Shown: positions 1-13,146 of the stretch, piece after piece
How the letters are laid out: the number at the start of each line of letters is the position of its first letter
How positions within the stretch are numbered: the stretch's first letter is position 1
The notes under the pieces: model-generated
Told to the model about the DNA's origin: nothing
What the model saw: the letters and a program-made list of their open reading frames with translations, nothing else
Database searches by the model: none
Source: Chrysoperla carnea
Lineage: Eukaryota; Arthropoda; Insecta; Neuroptera; Chrysopidae
Direction of reading: 5' to 3'
Assembly (NCBI RefSeq): GCF_905475395.1
Contig: NC_058337.1
Location: forward strand, 102,294,368 to 102,358,367
Length of the DNA: 64,000 nt
Position numbers and translations under genes: made by a program

Positions 1-525
1 AACGCTTAAAAATATTGATGCTACAAAAAAAATTTTGGTATAGGTGTTCATAGAATCATCTAATTAGTCCATTTTCACTTGTCTGTCTGTCTGTCTGTCG
101 TCTGTCCGTCTGTCATCACGATTACTCAAAAACGAAAAGAGATAGCAAGCTGAAATTTTTATAGCGTCCTGAGGACGTAAAAAGTGAGGTCAAGTTCGTA
201 AATGAGAAACATAGATTAATTGGGTCTTGAGTCCGTAGGACCTATCTTGTAAACCGTTATAGATAGAACAAAAGTTTAAATGTAAAAAATGTTCCTTATA
301 AAAAAATTAACAACTTTTGTTTGAAAAATTTTTTCGTAAACGTCACTGTTTACCCGTGAGAGCGCAAATTATTCGAAAATTGTATAGTATTATATGGGTT
401 TATCAGTTATATGTATATGTGTGCATGTATGTATGTGTAATGTGACAGTGTAATCAACATAGTATATACATGATATTTCAACAATTAACTCAGTGAATTT
501 TTGGTTTTCACTTGTTTTTAATTAC
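1..525 (+). repeat. Dispersed repeat family A, copy truncated by the window edge
   Basis: This stretch matches, in the opposite orientation, the copies at 5308-5845, 10430-11015, 27840-28992 and 31270-31616. Shared landmarks are the GTCTGTCTGTCTGTC run, ACTCAAAAACGAAAAGAGAT, GAGGTCAAGTTCGTAAATGA, a GTAAACCGTTATAGATAG block and TTTACCCGTGAG. There is no coding capacity. The family is probably a non-autonomous element; its class is not determined. Confidence 0.75.
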
Positions 526-1620
526 CTTCAACTTTCGAATTTAACGTTATCAACAAAAATCAATTGTTTTCCAAAAAAAACTATACAAATCGGTGTGACA
601 GACTTTTCTGTCACAATAAGACCTGACACGCCAAATTTTTCTGAAAATAGATAAAATTTAAAATAAAATGGCCATAAAAATTAATTTCCATGGAAATGCA
701 AAATTATAATAGCTTGGTAACTCGTGTATAAAATTTTATTTACTGTCAAAGTCTCTCGATTATAATTGACAATTTTTTATTATAATAAAAATGGCGTAAA
801 TTACCTATCTGTAAGGACAAATAACTTGTCGAGTCAATTTTAATTAAAGAGAATTGCAATTAATAATTAATCAGAATTTGATTTTTTGCAATAGTATATA
901 AGCAAAATTTCCATTTTTCTTTAAACGTTCGTAAGTCCCCCGCTCTCCCCTACAATCCAAAACAATTTTTAGTTTAATTATACTTTGGTGCCTATCTATA
1001 TGTATTTTAAATAGGTACAATGAATATCGATGGCAATTGGTTGTTATTGTAATTAAAAGTCTTGTTAATTGTTTTAAAATACATACATTATTATTATTAT
1101 AAATAAAATTTCCTATAACTTTGAATTTATTTGAATAGAATTCATTTATACACGGAGTACTTTTTCTACGAACAACGTTTACTGCATGAAAAAATATTTA
1201 TTCAATTTTAAGATTATGTTATCGGTTAATTGAATTAAGTACTTTGAAGATTCTTATAAAGAAAATATGCATTGCCTATTTTTATATTACGGACTCATTT
1301 TAAGGTTTAAAAATTATTGTAGGATTTATTTTTCAAATATTTTGCAAATCTACATCAATTAATTAAAAGAATATAAATAAATATTTAATATTTAATAATT
1401 ACACAAAATTCCAGCTTTTGAGTTTTGACTTTAAATAATTAATATATAGGTATCCCTGAAACTATTAGTTTAGAGAAAATTTAATAATATTAATACAAAT
1501 AATCTTTAAAACTTTTGCCTGGGGCATAATAAACACTTTTTGCAATTTTTTTGGGGAAAATTGTTCTAAACTTTTCTAGCCACTTTTTCCATATTGCAAC
1601 ATGCATTTATATCATCAGTA
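526..1620. other. AT-rich spacer without recognised genes
   Basis: Very AT-rich single-copy-looking DNA between the family A copy and the LINE relic. No ORF with plausible composition, no RNA gene and no clear inverted repeat was seen. Confidence 0.5.
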
Positions 1621-2275
1621 GGCGTGCGTCTTTAAATGAGCTGGCGGAACAAATTAATGTAAACCTGGTATGGGTACCGGGACACAGAAACATTCCAGGA
1701 AATTGTAAAGCCGACGAGCTTGCTAGAGCACAATGTTGCCGGACACAAGCATCAATAAAGAGGATATCTTAAAAAAGGCCAATCTTAGTTGGAGGGAGTT
1801 GCTCCTCAAAGAGGATATCTTAAAAGAGGCTAATCTTAGTTGGAGGTAGGAACGTACTTGTGATCCTACAAGACAGATATGGTCTGAGTACAATCGTAGG
1901 CATTTCGAAGATCTTATATCACTTCCAAGGGCCTCTGTTAGCAAAGTTGTTGTGTCTATTATAGGACACTGGTTGGGCGACAGGCATGCTGGGCCTGGCA
2001 GTGTATCACGACTACTGTAGGAGCTGTCACAGGGGTGAGAAGCTGTCCAAATTTTGTAATGAGGAGATGGGCTTACTTGAGCCAGCCTCTCTTTGACGAC
2101 CTTTCCGACTTAAAGTCCGTCGACGTCAAAGCTGTCTTGCTGTTCTTAAACAGCTCCAAATGGTTCATGGAGTAGTGGCAAGGGGTGGGCCAACCCTTTT
2201 TCGGTATCACAACGGACTCTATGATCTAAGTGTGTCCCACCCCAAGACAGCCACTCTAACCTAACCTATCATTAG
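1620..2275 (+). pseudogene. Degenerate non-LTR retrotransposon (LINE) tail: RNase H and C-terminal region
   Basis: Frame 1 around 1640-1740 reads WVPGHRNIPGNCKADELAR, the characteristic end of a LINE-encoded RNase H domain. Further down, frame-shifted coding remnants (SEYNRRHFEDLISLPRASV, then SIIGHWLGDRHA, then a YCRSCHRG cysteine/histidine knuckle) follow, ending near the SSKWFME string and a CCTAACC-rich 3' end. Stops and frameshifts break it, and a 52-bp tandem duplication (1756-1796 and 1808-1848) lies inside it. Two other degenerate copies of the same tail lie inverted at 43030-43280 and 55370-55700. Jockey/I/R1-type LINEs carry such RNase H domains; the clade is not fixed. Confidence 0.75.
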
Positions 2276-2873
2276 TAGGACAATTTGAAGAGAACCGTAA
2301 AAAAAAAATAAAGGTAAAAAATTACCATTTACTCATGTCAAAAAGAAAATCTCGTGTATGGATTTTATTTGGCCAATTGGAGAATGATTCCCGAAAAGCC
2401 AAAGCTAAGCAGTGTCAAATGATAAGAAGCCGGATAGTCAGCGCTCTTTAAGGGTGGTTGTTGAGATTCGAAAGTGTAGCTACTTCCTTGTTTTCACTGC
2501 GCCTATGAACATGCTACATTCTTATTATAAATGGTAGCAGATTCTGAATTTATGGTTTGGAATCCTTAGAATGCGGAATAAACTCGCACTTCACTCCAGT
2601 TTTCATTTAAAAACGACTTGCAACGTAGTATTATAATAAAAACTACTAAAAAATGTAGATTTTTATGGAATTTTTGATGTTTATAATTTAAACTAAAAGT
2701 TGTGGTATTCATTGGACATTGGAACCCATTGTAAACTAATAAAATAGACAGATAATAATATTATTGATGGCCTATTTTATTACTATTTCATGAATCATTT
2801 AGAAAATATGTTTGTGATTTGATGATGGATGTATATGTCTTGTTCTTGCTTGCTCTCTAGTTTTGCATATACA
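2276..2873. other. Spacer, nothing recognised
   Basis: AT-rich sequence between the LINE relic and a family D repeat. No gene or structured element was identified. Confidence 0.4.
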
Positions 2874-3255
2874 TATTCGTTGTGTGCGTAGTCATGGTAG
2901 AGACAATAAATTCAATGCCAGCGATTCCAGTAAAAAAGTTTGGCGATAAAGGAGGCTGTTATGACTAATTTGCAATTCTTTACATGTTAATGTTAAAGAA
3001 AATTTCAAATTAAAATAATTGAAAAACCACTAATTAATTAAACTGAATGCATTAAAAATTGTGAAAATAAGAAATCAAATTACACAAATATTATTTTTCA
3101 AATGTAAATTATCATAATTATTTATTTAAATTTGTGAGACAATAATATTAAATTTTCAATGTAAGTCATAAATACAATCCATACAATTTTATAATTAAAG
3201 TAGTGTATCGTTACCATGGAAACGCCTGCAATAAAACTCACACATGGCGTGAATA
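2874..3255 (+). mobile_element. Family D MITE-like repeat, copy 1
   Basis: Runs from TATTCGTTGTGTGCGTAGTC to GCGTGAATA and matches copies at 8421-8823 and 26116-26645 along its length. The three copies share outer TATTCG/CGAATA-type ends, consistent with short terminal inverted repeats and a TA target duplication as in Tc1/mariner-like elements. There is no ORF, so it is non-autonomous. Superfamily assignment is inference. Confidence 0.65.
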
Positions 3256-3770
3256 GTAATCAATTGTTTGTTAAAATTCTGTAGTCTTGATTCTAATAAT
3301 TATTTAGCTACATTATATGCAAAATATATTCCAAGAAGGTTCCAAGAAAACATCAATTATGTATTATTATAATTATTCCTAACTAGGGTTCAAAATTCAT
3401 CCCCTTACAATTGTTTGTTCAACAGATGACCAAAATTATTTTAAATAGAAAAAATTTTTTTTTTATTAACAAACACATAACGAGAGGTAACTATTTTGTG
3501 ATATTTTAAAATTTCGCTCGTAGAATGAATTTTTTATACCATACTCATCAATCAGTGAATATTTCGTATAAAGAATTAATTTAATTAGAATAAATATTTT
3601 AACACCTAATAATAACAAATTAATTAATGTTAATTAATTAAAATAAATTTGTTTTAAATAAAAGATCATATAAAATACTATTAAGAATATAAATTATATT
3701 AATTTTTGAATTTTTCAGAACTTGCAAAAATTAACATTCAATAGGAAAAAATAAGTCGACACAACTAAAT

Positions 3771-3831
3771 TCGATTCTTAGAGTGGTGATATAATATCGA
3801 AACACGTTATCGATTCTTAGAGTGGTGATAT
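3771..3831. repeat. Two-copy direct repeat
   Basis: CGATTCTTAGAGTGGTGATA occurs at 3771 and again at about 3810, separated by a short CGAAACACGTTAT spacer. Looks like a small local duplication. Confidence 0.7.
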
Positions 3832-3847
3832 ATTATCCGAATGTCTA

Positions 3848-4560
3848 CAAACCCTGAAATTTTTAATTTTTAATCCCCGGACTAAAAAAGGGGTGTTATA
3901 AGTTTGACCGCTATGTGTGTGTGTGTGTGTCTGCCTGTGGCATCTTAACGCCTAAACGGATGAACAGATTTTAATTTTTTTTCAAATTAAACTTCAAATT
4001 AGAAAGTTGTTATTTATTAAAAGGGTAACTTTTTTCCACAAACGGGACAGTTTAGACAAAAACGGACCCAAAAGTTGTTTTTTTTGTAGGTTTTTTGCGG
4101 AATCTAGACACTTTTCGAAAAAAAAAAATTTCCAATAAAACTGGTTTGCTTTTCTATATAAACCATTATTAACCCTCGAGCTAAAAAAAAACAGGTGATA
4201 TAAATTTGATCGCTATGTGTGTGTGTCTGTCTGTCTGTGGCATCGTAGCGCCCAAACGGATGAATCGATTTTGATTTTTTTGGTTTCGTTTGAAAGGTAA
4301 TTTAATGGAGAGTGTTCTTAGCTATGTTTATCATGCGAGTTTAGGATTCCGCACCCGAAAAGACTAAAAAATTGGCGATGATCTTCAAAATTGGTTCAGT
4401 TTAGAAAAAAAAATAAAAATCATTTTTTCAAATTTGGTGAAACACTTTATTTATACTAAAAGTTCATTTCTAATGCAATGGTAATAGTGGTAATCGGAAA
4501 AAAATAGACCGAAAAATACTATAGAGGAGTTATTAACAAAACGTTCCTTCCTTGCGTTCA
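3848..4560 (+). repeat. Two adjacent family B repeat copies
   Basis: Two head-to-tail copies (from about 3848 and 4168) of a repeat with landmarks GGTGTTATAAGTTTGACCGC, a GTGTGTGTCTG run, GGCATC(T/G)TA(A/G)CGCC and AAACGGATGAA. Other copies lie at 15640-15893 (minus) and 48708-48860 (plus, in Asx intron 3). No coding content; likely an old non-autonomous element. Confidence 0.7.
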
Positions 4561-5307
4561 AAGATGGGACACTATTACAGAAGTTTTTTTTCTTTCTATT
4601 TATTCCTAAATCCAATGCACAATATACCTTAAAGACTTTTGAATTCCGACAAATTCAAATACAGTCTAACTGAATATATATGTATATAATATACGTTTTA
4701 TATAAGTAGGTAAGCCGTATTCATAAAAGTATATCAATAATGCGTAAACGAAGGTTAAGTTAAAGGTTATAATTTTAAATTTATATATGTATTTATTTCA
4801 AAAATAGTAAGTATATTTATACTTCTGTATACAAATGTTACATAGAGATTATGTGTTGCGAACTAATTCGAAAAATTATTTCTGCTTTTAATCATGTTCT
4901 TAGTATACTCTGCATTTTACCATTCTAAGTGATATAGCTATAACATACCATATAGTAATATCACTTAGGATGATAGAACACGTGTATATTTTGTGACGCA
5001 GAGATACTAAAAATATAATACAGATTTTTACAAAAATGTTGTACAAATGTTCTGGCCTGACTAAATTCAGGTCTATTGCGTTTAGAGATAACTTTAATCC
5101 TTTTATCAAAAATATCATTTCTTTCCATTGGTCTCTATATGTGGATGAATCATTTGAATTTCATGCATAAGTTATGCATAGTTTGATAAAAAGTGAAGAT
5201 AAGCATTGAATTCCAACCTTGAGTGTTACTACTTTGGTGCAACCTCATCATATCTTCATAAAGAATATTTAGTTAAATTATATTAGCAGAAATAATATAA
5301 ATTCGTT
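4561..5307. other. Spacer, nothing recognised
   Basis: AT-rich sequence between family B and family A copies. No gene supported; the minus-strand reading frame here is short and of low-complexity composition. Confidence 0.4.
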
Positions 5308-5845
5308 TAAATAAGTGAGAACAAACAATTGACTGAATTAATTGTTGAAATACCATGTATAGATATAGTGTTGATTACGTAATTGTTTGTTTTTGTACGC
5401 CATGTATAAGTAAAGAAAGGTTGGCCACTCTTAGATAGCAACACATACAAACATGTCACATACACACATAACTGATATTCCCATATAAATATATAATATT
5501 AATCTTGCATCTAATTTCCGCCCTCACGAACGCAAACAGTGATTTTTATGAAAAAATGTTTCAAATAAAAGTTGTTTATTTTTTTATAAGGAACATTCTT
5601 TACATTTAAAATTTTGTCCTATCTCTAACGGTTTATAAAGATTGACCTATATTGTTCATTTACGAATTTTTTACGTCCTGGGCACGCTATAAAAATTGAT
5701 ATAAACTTGATATCTCTTTTCTTTTTTGAGTTATCGTGCCCACAGACGGACAGACAGACAAAAGGACAACCGGGAATGGATTTTATGAACACCAAAGTTT
5801 TGTTAGTAGAATTAATATTATTTTTTTTTATATGCTATAAAAATT
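5308..5845 (-). repeat. Dispersed repeat family A copy
   Basis: Begins near AACAAACAATTGACTGAATT and runs through CATGTATAGATA, CCCATATAAATA, ATTCTTTACATTTAAAATTT and GACGGACAGACAGAC. It corresponds block by block to the copies at 10430 and 27840. Non-coding. Confidence 0.72.
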
Positions 5846-6844
5846 TACCCTATTATAATTCGATGTGCAAAGAGAGATGAGTTTTACCTACCAGGTACCA
5901 GGTGCGCTTAAAGCTTGTGTGGAAAATGATATTTTTATAGCATTTATAGAAGAAAAGGGTTATTTTGGAAGTGTTTTTCCCATTTTCGGAAGGGGGTTTG
6001 CCGTAAATCCTTAAATTTTTCGAAGTATTCTTTTAATTTGACTTCATTACGCATCAATTGGAAAAAACTCTATAAAGATTCTATTCTGTACAGAAGTTTT
6101 AAGGGTGTTTTCGAAAAAATCGAAAAGAAATGGGTGATTCCATTTTAATAAAGTGTTTTCTTTATACATGAGGGGGAAATATAACTATAGTGATGAAGTT
6201 CTGCTGCTCACGAGTTTATTAATTATCATTTTTTAGTTATGTAAGTAAAGTCTTTGATGAATAGAAAAGACTTATGGTGGTACAATAATAGTAATAATAG
6301 ATAGATATAGGTATAGAGACTCTTGAACAGTAGTAGGTAAGTATAGTCAACTAACAAATAGTACAAGTTATAATTATCATAAGATGACCGTGGACATTAT
6401 TATATTAAATTATCATTACTTCAATGATTCTAAACATATTAATATTCATCATAATATTTCTGCTAATTATAAACACACAAAAACTTACTTCTTCATGTCT
6501 ATATATACTTATTTTACATAATAATAACTATAAACTATAATAGATGATAATAAAATAGTCTTTCATAATAGTATTGAATTAGGTAACAAAGCACCTCGGA
6601 CACAATACAAAATTTTTTTGAAAACTATAGATCATGCTGATCAAAAGTTCTTATGGACCCTTAAAAACTCTTCCCTTCCGAGCTAAACCCCTTCAAAGGT
6701 TATATCTACATGAGCTATTAATTTTTTGTTTCGATTAAAAGTTTTTGAAAACTATCTATTTATAGACTTCAGTTACGTAACTAGGGCGTGGTAAAGGAGG
6801 CAGGCGCAACAGAAATAGATTCGTAAATAAAAAGTAACACCAAA

Positions 6845-7260
6845 ATTTAGTAGGATTACATACTTGGTTTATCAAAATTGAATAAAGTTTGGATGTGATA
6901 GACAAAATTAAATTTTTTGGATTCTGATGACGTCATTAAGTTAAAAAATTTGATTTTTTTGATAACACAGGCAAATTTGATCCGATCTCATTGAAATTTT
7001 TTTTGAAACCCACTAATTTTGGGTCATTCTTTTCAGCTGTGATGTCAACTTTTCGCTAGCTATCACTCATCTACTTAATTCCGGGAACAAGACTCCACAT
7101 TCTTGAAACCAATTAGACCTAGGTTAATTTTGATCACAAATTTGAAAAGTATGACCCAAATTTAGTAGGATTACATACTTGGTTTATGAAAATTGGATAA
7201 AATTTGGATGTCATAGAGCAAAATTAAATTTTTTGGATTCTGATGACGTCATAAAACGAC
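6845..7260 (+). repeat. Direct repeat of about 110 bp, two copies
   Basis: The blocks 6847-6953 and 7155-7256 share TTTAGTAGGATTACATACTT, TTTGGATGT(G/C)ATAGA and GGATTCTGATGACGTCAT. They are separated by about 200 bp of unrelated sequence. No ORF. Their spacing suggests a composite repeat or a local duplication. Confidence 0.65.
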
Positions 7261-7946
7261 GTGTATTAATAAATTTTAAACAACCGCAACACTCTAAAAC
7301 CAATGGGTAAAAGGTTGTGGTTAGTTAGCGATGCATCTGATCCAAATTCGATTCACAGTTTGGTTCGGTTATTTAAGCACATCCCATAGTGTCTAATATA
7401 TAAGGTTTAGACAATGTTGCCCCAAATCGGTTAAATACATCTTTATTCTAAGCACGATGACCCAGAAACTTCACTATCAAAATTAAAATAAAAAATTTTG
7501 TTTTTCAGTGATTTTTATTGTTCTTAGTTAATGTCTTGACTAAAAAGTTTCTTTGAAAATTAATTATATGGTATCAGAAACCGTATAAAAACTTAAAACT
7601 ATAAAGAAACCACATAATTTCACGGTTATTTCAAACAAATGAATAAATTTTGCCAGTCATAGTAGAGAATCTGTTGTTTTATAATAGCGGATCTTTCAGG
7701 ATTTAAAAAAAAATTGAAAGCTATAGTTTCTTCAAAAAGTGTTCCACAATCTGGTTAAATATTCCATTTTTGCTCTAAATTGTATAACTTTATAGGTAGC
7801 TATAGGCGAATCAAATTCGCCTTTTTAATAGTAAAGGTTTGTGCAGTGGTTGATGGAAACACTGCATTTTGGTTCGAAAACAATTGGTCACAAATATATA
7901 AATCGAATATAGACACTAAGAGGTTACGCATAGTTTATGTCACTCA

Positions 7947-8025
7947 CATAGAACCAGAGTGACGGAGTTGTTTACGTCCTAGATCGCATATCTAAGGAAC
8001 CCAGGTTCGAGTCTCGGCTGCTATG
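7947..8025 (+). repeat. tRNA-like sequence (possible SINE head or pseudo-tRNA)
   Basis: A short outer stem (CATAG at 7947 with CTATG at 8021), a D-arm-like stem GACG...CGTC at 7961-7978, a central stem TAGAT/ATCTA and a good pol III B box (GGTTCGAGTCT, 8004-8014) are in the right order. The A-box-like GTGACGGAGTTG is plausible. The T stem has a mismatch, so a functional tRNA is unlikely. Best read as a tRNA-derived relic. Confidence 0.4.
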
Positions 8026-8420
8026 TAATTTTTTCTACTTATTCAAGTACGTAATGTGTATTTTCAATTGAAGTGTACATTCTTATTCTCATCTGTTAAA
8101 TGGTATAATGTGTTGAGATAGCAAAAGCTATTAAAATTATCATGTATGGGGATTGCCTATCCATTGATTTTTTAACGAATTTCCACTATTTAATAACAAC
8201 AAGTAGTAAATTTTTCTGATATTATTTAAAGATAAATGATTTGACAAAAATTTTAAATAAAAACATTTTAATGTGATTTTGCATCACATAATTAATTTTT
8301 GTCCTACGTAAATCAATTATGATATTGTGTATAAAATTTATTATCACCTCGGTGGGTTGACACCTAAATATTACCATTGATTTACTAAAATGAGAAAAAA
8401 TGCACTTTTTGTGTGAACAG

Positions 8421-8823
8421 TATTCGTTGTGTGCGTAGTCATGGTAGGGACAATAAAATCGCTGCCAGCGCTTCCAGTGAAAAATTTTGACGATAAAAAC
8501 GGCTGCTGTGACTAGTTTGCAATTCTTTACATGTTAATGTTATAGAAAATGTCAAATTAAAATTACTCAAAAACACTAATTAATTAAACTGAATGCATTA
8601 AAGATTGTGAAAATAAGAGAACAAATTGCACAAATATCATCTTTCAAATGTAAATTATCACATTTATTTATTTAAATTTGTGAGACAATAATATTAAATT
8701 TTCAATGTAAGTCATAAATACAATCCATACAATTTTATATATGCATCCATACAATTCTATAATTAAAGTAGTGTTTCGTTACCATGGAAACGCCTCCAAT
8801 AAAACTCACACACGGTGCGAATA
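8421..8823 (+). mobile_element. Family D MITE-like repeat, copy 2
   Basis: From TATTCGTTGTGTGCGTAGTC to CACGGTGCGAATA, closely matching copy 1 (2874-3255). The ends read TA|TTCG...CGAA|TA. The interior has the same CTTTACATGTTAATGTTA and CCATGGAAACGCCT blocks. No ORF. Confidence 0.68.
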
Positions 8824-9369
8824 GGCTACATTAACTGCTTTATAAAATGAAACATTCAATGGGTTAAGGATGTACCAGCGCCAAGACAATTTTGGATAAA
8901 AGATTATTGAACATATTGAACATTGGTTTTATGGGAAAACGGTAGATGGATGATATATTTTCATAGAATTCTCCAAAACTAGTCGATGGAAATTAAAAAA
9001 AAAATTTTTAATTAAAGTAAGAAGAAAATTTTTCGATATCTGAAGTAATTTTCAAAATATTGGAAACTGAAAATTTTGTTTAATTATTTAGCTTTCGATT
9101 TTTCGAAAACCAAGGCCGATATCGAAAATTTTATTCTTATTTTTCGTCTACATTCATGAAGTTATAACAAAATTCAATATCAAGGTTGAAAATAAGGTAC
9201 AAATATTTTCATCCCTAAATCTAAAATTGCATTGGTGCTCGTACTAGCTTAAGAAGTACCATTCATTAAACAATACTAGTTTCAGAAAATTTTATCGAAA
9301 TCTATTTTCCATATACACTTATTCCAACATTAACAAACCTTTAAAAATATGATTAGTAGTACATCTCTA

Positions 9370-9858
9370 TCTCTATATATTATAAATGCCAAAGTAAGCA
9401 TGTTTGTTTGTTTGTTTGTTTGTTACGTTTTCACGCGAAAAGATGCGAATGGTTATTAATGAAACTGTACAGCAATATAGCTGATGTATCAGAATAACAC
9501 ATTTGATATCATTTATAAAGATATATTAATAAAAAATTTAAAAAAAATTTTAAATTAATTTAATTTGACATTACCATAATTTACAGATTTCTGTAAAAGT
9601 AATCATTAGACATTACCATAAATTACAGATTTCTGTAAAAATAGTCAATATAAAATATTTCACGGCCATCTTCTCTGATATACTTAATGAATAATTATGA
9701 CTATTATACATTTTAAAAAAAATAGAAAACCATACATATATTTTAGCTGTGTAAAATAATCCTTACTATTATTTCGAGTGTTATAGAAAGGGGATAAGTG
9801 AGAGCAATCTTTTAAACTTTACTTTTAAATCCAGCGAAGCGGGTGGGTATCACTCTAG
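9370..9858 (+). mobile_element. Helitron-like non-autonomous element
   Basis: Starts TCTCTATATATTATAAATGC after an A, has a (GTTT)n stretch and ACGTTTTCACGCGAAAAGAT near the 5' end, and ends CCAGCGAAGCGGGTGGGTAT followed by CACTCTAG and a T. A 5' TC, 3' CTAG and insertion between A and T are Helitron hallmarks. The GC-rich segment just inside the 3' end could be the usual terminal hairpin, though it is degenerate. No Rep/helicase ORF. The inner 9566-9640 part holds a tandem copy of an ATTTACAGATTTCTGTAAAA block. Confidence 0.55.
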
Positions 9859-10429
9859 TTATAAAGATAAAAGCAATGAACTTTTTAAATAAATACTCAC
9901 TCGTGATGAATTTATTGTCATATTCTTTTGATATAATTCTTCAACTATTTACGAGCATAGATACATACATAAAATGATGGTATATCGCAACAAAGACATC
10001 AATTGAAGATGCCACATTTATTATACATATATACAGATAACAGCTGAGCATAGTACACACGTATATTGTAATAAATTGGTCTAATTAAGCTTCTACTATC
10101 ATACTCTATAATTACATATTTTACATACAAATAAAAAATAAAATAAAATATGTCGTTCTTTAAAACAGTAGCCCAGTCAAAATGTACCAACATTTGGCTG
10201 TAGATTTAGTCCAGAAAATCATTCCAGAAAAACAGTTTCCCATTTTTTTTTATTCATACGTTATCCATAAAAAAATATTATGATTAAACCTGACATATCA
10301 AATTTCTGCTTGCCGTCAGTTAAAATTTATCTCGTTCTTAAACCTTTTATCTCATCTAAAATTACGTAAACAGACCCATTTTTAAAGGAATAACTGCTTA
10401 AGCGGTATTTCAAGAAAAGAGTTTAAACA

Positions 10430-11015
10430 AATGAAAACAAACAATTGACTGAGTTAATTGTTGAAATAGCATGTATAGGCAGTGTTGATTGCATAATCGT
10501 TTGTTTTTTTACGTCACGTCAGTAAAGAAAGCTAGTCATTATTAGATTACCACATATACTGATATTCCCATATAATACATACTATGTAATTTGCGCCTAA
10601 ATTGTGCCCTCACGTGTTAACAGTAATGTTTACGAAAAGATGTTTCAAACAAAAGTTGTTTTTTTTATAAGAAACATTTTTTACATTTAAACTTTTTTTC
10701 TATCTTTAACAGTTTACAAGATAGGTCCTACGGACGCAACACGTCCTATTGACCTGTGATGGTCATTTACGAACTAGACCTCACTTTTTAGTCTTGAGCC
10801 CGCTGTAAAAATTTCAACTGGAAATCTTTTTTTGTTTTTGAGCAATCATGTTGGCAGACAGACGGACAGACAAGCGAAAATGGACTAAATAGGTGATTTT
10901 ATGAACACCTAAGTATACCAAAATTTTGTTCGTTGAATCAATATTTTTCAGCGTTACAAACTTGGGACTAAACTTAGTATACGTTTATATATTTCATATA
11001 TACATGGTATAAAAA
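10430..11015 (-). repeat. Dispersed repeat family A copy, near full length
   Basis: Runs from AACAAACAATTGACTGAGTT to ATATACATGGTATAAAAATT. It includes the GACAGACGGACAGACAAG block and the GTTACAAACTTGGGACTAAA block also present in copies at 28314/28930 and 31550. Its ends help define the family boundaries. Non-coding. Confidence 0.74.
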
Positions 11016-11138
11016 TTATTTCGATACTCCTAGTGAATTTTTATAACTGAGTATTCTGCCTGTAGTTTAGAACAACTTATGGGTATGGCCTGGTGCGACC
11101 CATGAGGTCCACACGAATAATTTCCTAGCATAATAAAA

Positions 11139-11300
11139 ACTCGACCGAATGTTATGAAATTCTTTTAGGATCATATCGATCGACACCTCAAAGAAGGCGA
11201 TGTCATTTTTTGTTTGCTCCATATCGATCAGGAAAGAATTAAAAAAGAACTCGCCCTACTCGACCGAATGTTATAAAATTCTTTTCGGATCATATTTCTG
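11139..11300. repeat. Direct repeat pair of about 40 bp
   Basis: CTCGACCGAATGTTAT(G/A)AAA followed by TTCTTTT(A/C)GGATCATAT occurs at 11139 and again at about 11260. No gene attached. Confidence 0.65.
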
Positions 11301-13146
11301 TTAATACGCTACACACAACACATATACTTCTTCTCCAAATTGGTCTTAAAGCCTCGTCCTAACCATGAAACGTAAAGATATGTTGAAAATTTCGATTTCG
11401 AAAACCGTACCATTTACAATAAATTTCTATACTGGGAAATTAATGATATGGCTAGTAGTCCGATATTCAAGGAAAATTTTATCCGATAAAGTTGGAAAAA
11501 TTTATTTTATCCAGAATTTCTTGAGTAATTTGGGAGTCCTCCTTAAATCGATCATAGCTGATATTGTACTTTCTCACAATGCAAATGTTTGATGCAAAGT
11601 CGTTCAAGGCTATTTGATTAGAATCAGACTTAAAAATACTTATATCTTTAACCTTTAATATATCGATAATAAATCAATTTAAGACATAATGCGTATGTTG
11701 GAGGCATGTCAAATTTAGACATACTTTAAAAAATATTTTGATACGTTTTTAATAAAACAACAAATACTAAAACAAAATTTCCAAAGCAAAAATTCTAGGT
11801 CTTACTTCTATCTTTCATCTTTCATCAAATCAGTCTTACTTCTATCTTTTCGAATTTTTCGTTTGATTTCGAATTTTTTTCCCAATAACTTTGGACTGAA
11901 CTATTCTTTCAATCAAGTGCATGGTCCATAGATAGTTTTCGGGTAAATTATAAAAAACTGTGGAAAAACCTGTTTAAATTTCGACATCACCCAATTTTTT
12001 TGGGCATATGAAAAACTTAAAAGTTGCTCTCGAGAGCATTGGTGCGATTTGTTCCAAATGAACTCCAGTATCCGTGTAATATCTAACAAGGTGGCCATTG
12101 AAGTTCCAAACACCCTATACATACTATATATCAAAACCAGATTGTAATTTCAGTCAGTTTATAATCCGCCTTGACTCATCTATCCCTTCATGAAAGATAG
12201 TAATTTCTCTTCCATGAAACGGCTCAAAAACCACCTCAGTTCGTATTAAAACCCGTATCAAATCAACTCGATCTTGAAGTTAGGCGAGTTTGACCTGGTT
12301 GACTTAATACGGGTTGTGTTCGCTGTTGGTAGCTCATGGGTATCTGGATTACAACGCATATACAAAAATATTTAGGTTATTTTAGATACAACTTTTTTTC
12401 TAGATTCTAGAATATTTCACAAAACATTTCTATTTGTTCAATGACGTTCTTTTAATGTGACCTTCAATGTTATTGTAAACGAAATCTGCTGAATATTAGT
12501 AACAAAATGCAACTTTTGTCACATATCTGAGAAATTATATTATACAAAAAACACTTGCGAAAATTTCAAATTAAACGATTAATAGTTCAATAGAAATGTA
12601 ATATATACAGATGTTCGAAAAAAGATATCAGATAAGTGTCTCCAGAAAAATTTTCAATATGTTTGTGACATATATAACTTAAAATGGTATTCTCCGAAAT
12701 TCACGATATTTTTTAGATGTCCTGTTTTGAGCTCAACAATAATTGTTTGTTTAACTTTTTTCTGTAAAAATCTTAAAATAGACATTCTGTTGGTAAAAAG
12801 TGCCAAATTTACCTACAACTCTATATAAAAGGCAGTTTAATAATTATAATCAACGTTTAAGATTAAACAGTGATTGGAGTGGCCTTTGAGAATCAAACCA
12901 ATGACTTTCTGGTTCAATAAATTAATTAATTTGACATCCACAAAAGACATTTTCTTGACACTAACTAAGCCCACAAAAAAAATTTCTGGCTCAATTCAGA
13001 CGGATTGTACCTATAAGTGCTCAAGGCTTAAAAAGTGTCAAAAAGGCAGTTTTTTACTGGGAATTCCTAGAAATTGCTAAAAGTAAATAGAGCGAGCGAA
13101 AAATTTAAATAAAAAATACGTGTTAAGGAACAAGTTTTCATTGTAC
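11301..13146. other. Spacer with no supported gene
   Basis: Short reading frames here (for example near 11365-11592 and 11913-12134) have no recognisable domain and an AT-driven composition. A weak imperfect inverted repeat around 12208-12325 (AAACCCGTATCAAAT against AATACGGGTT) may be an old MITE. Confidence 0.4.
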
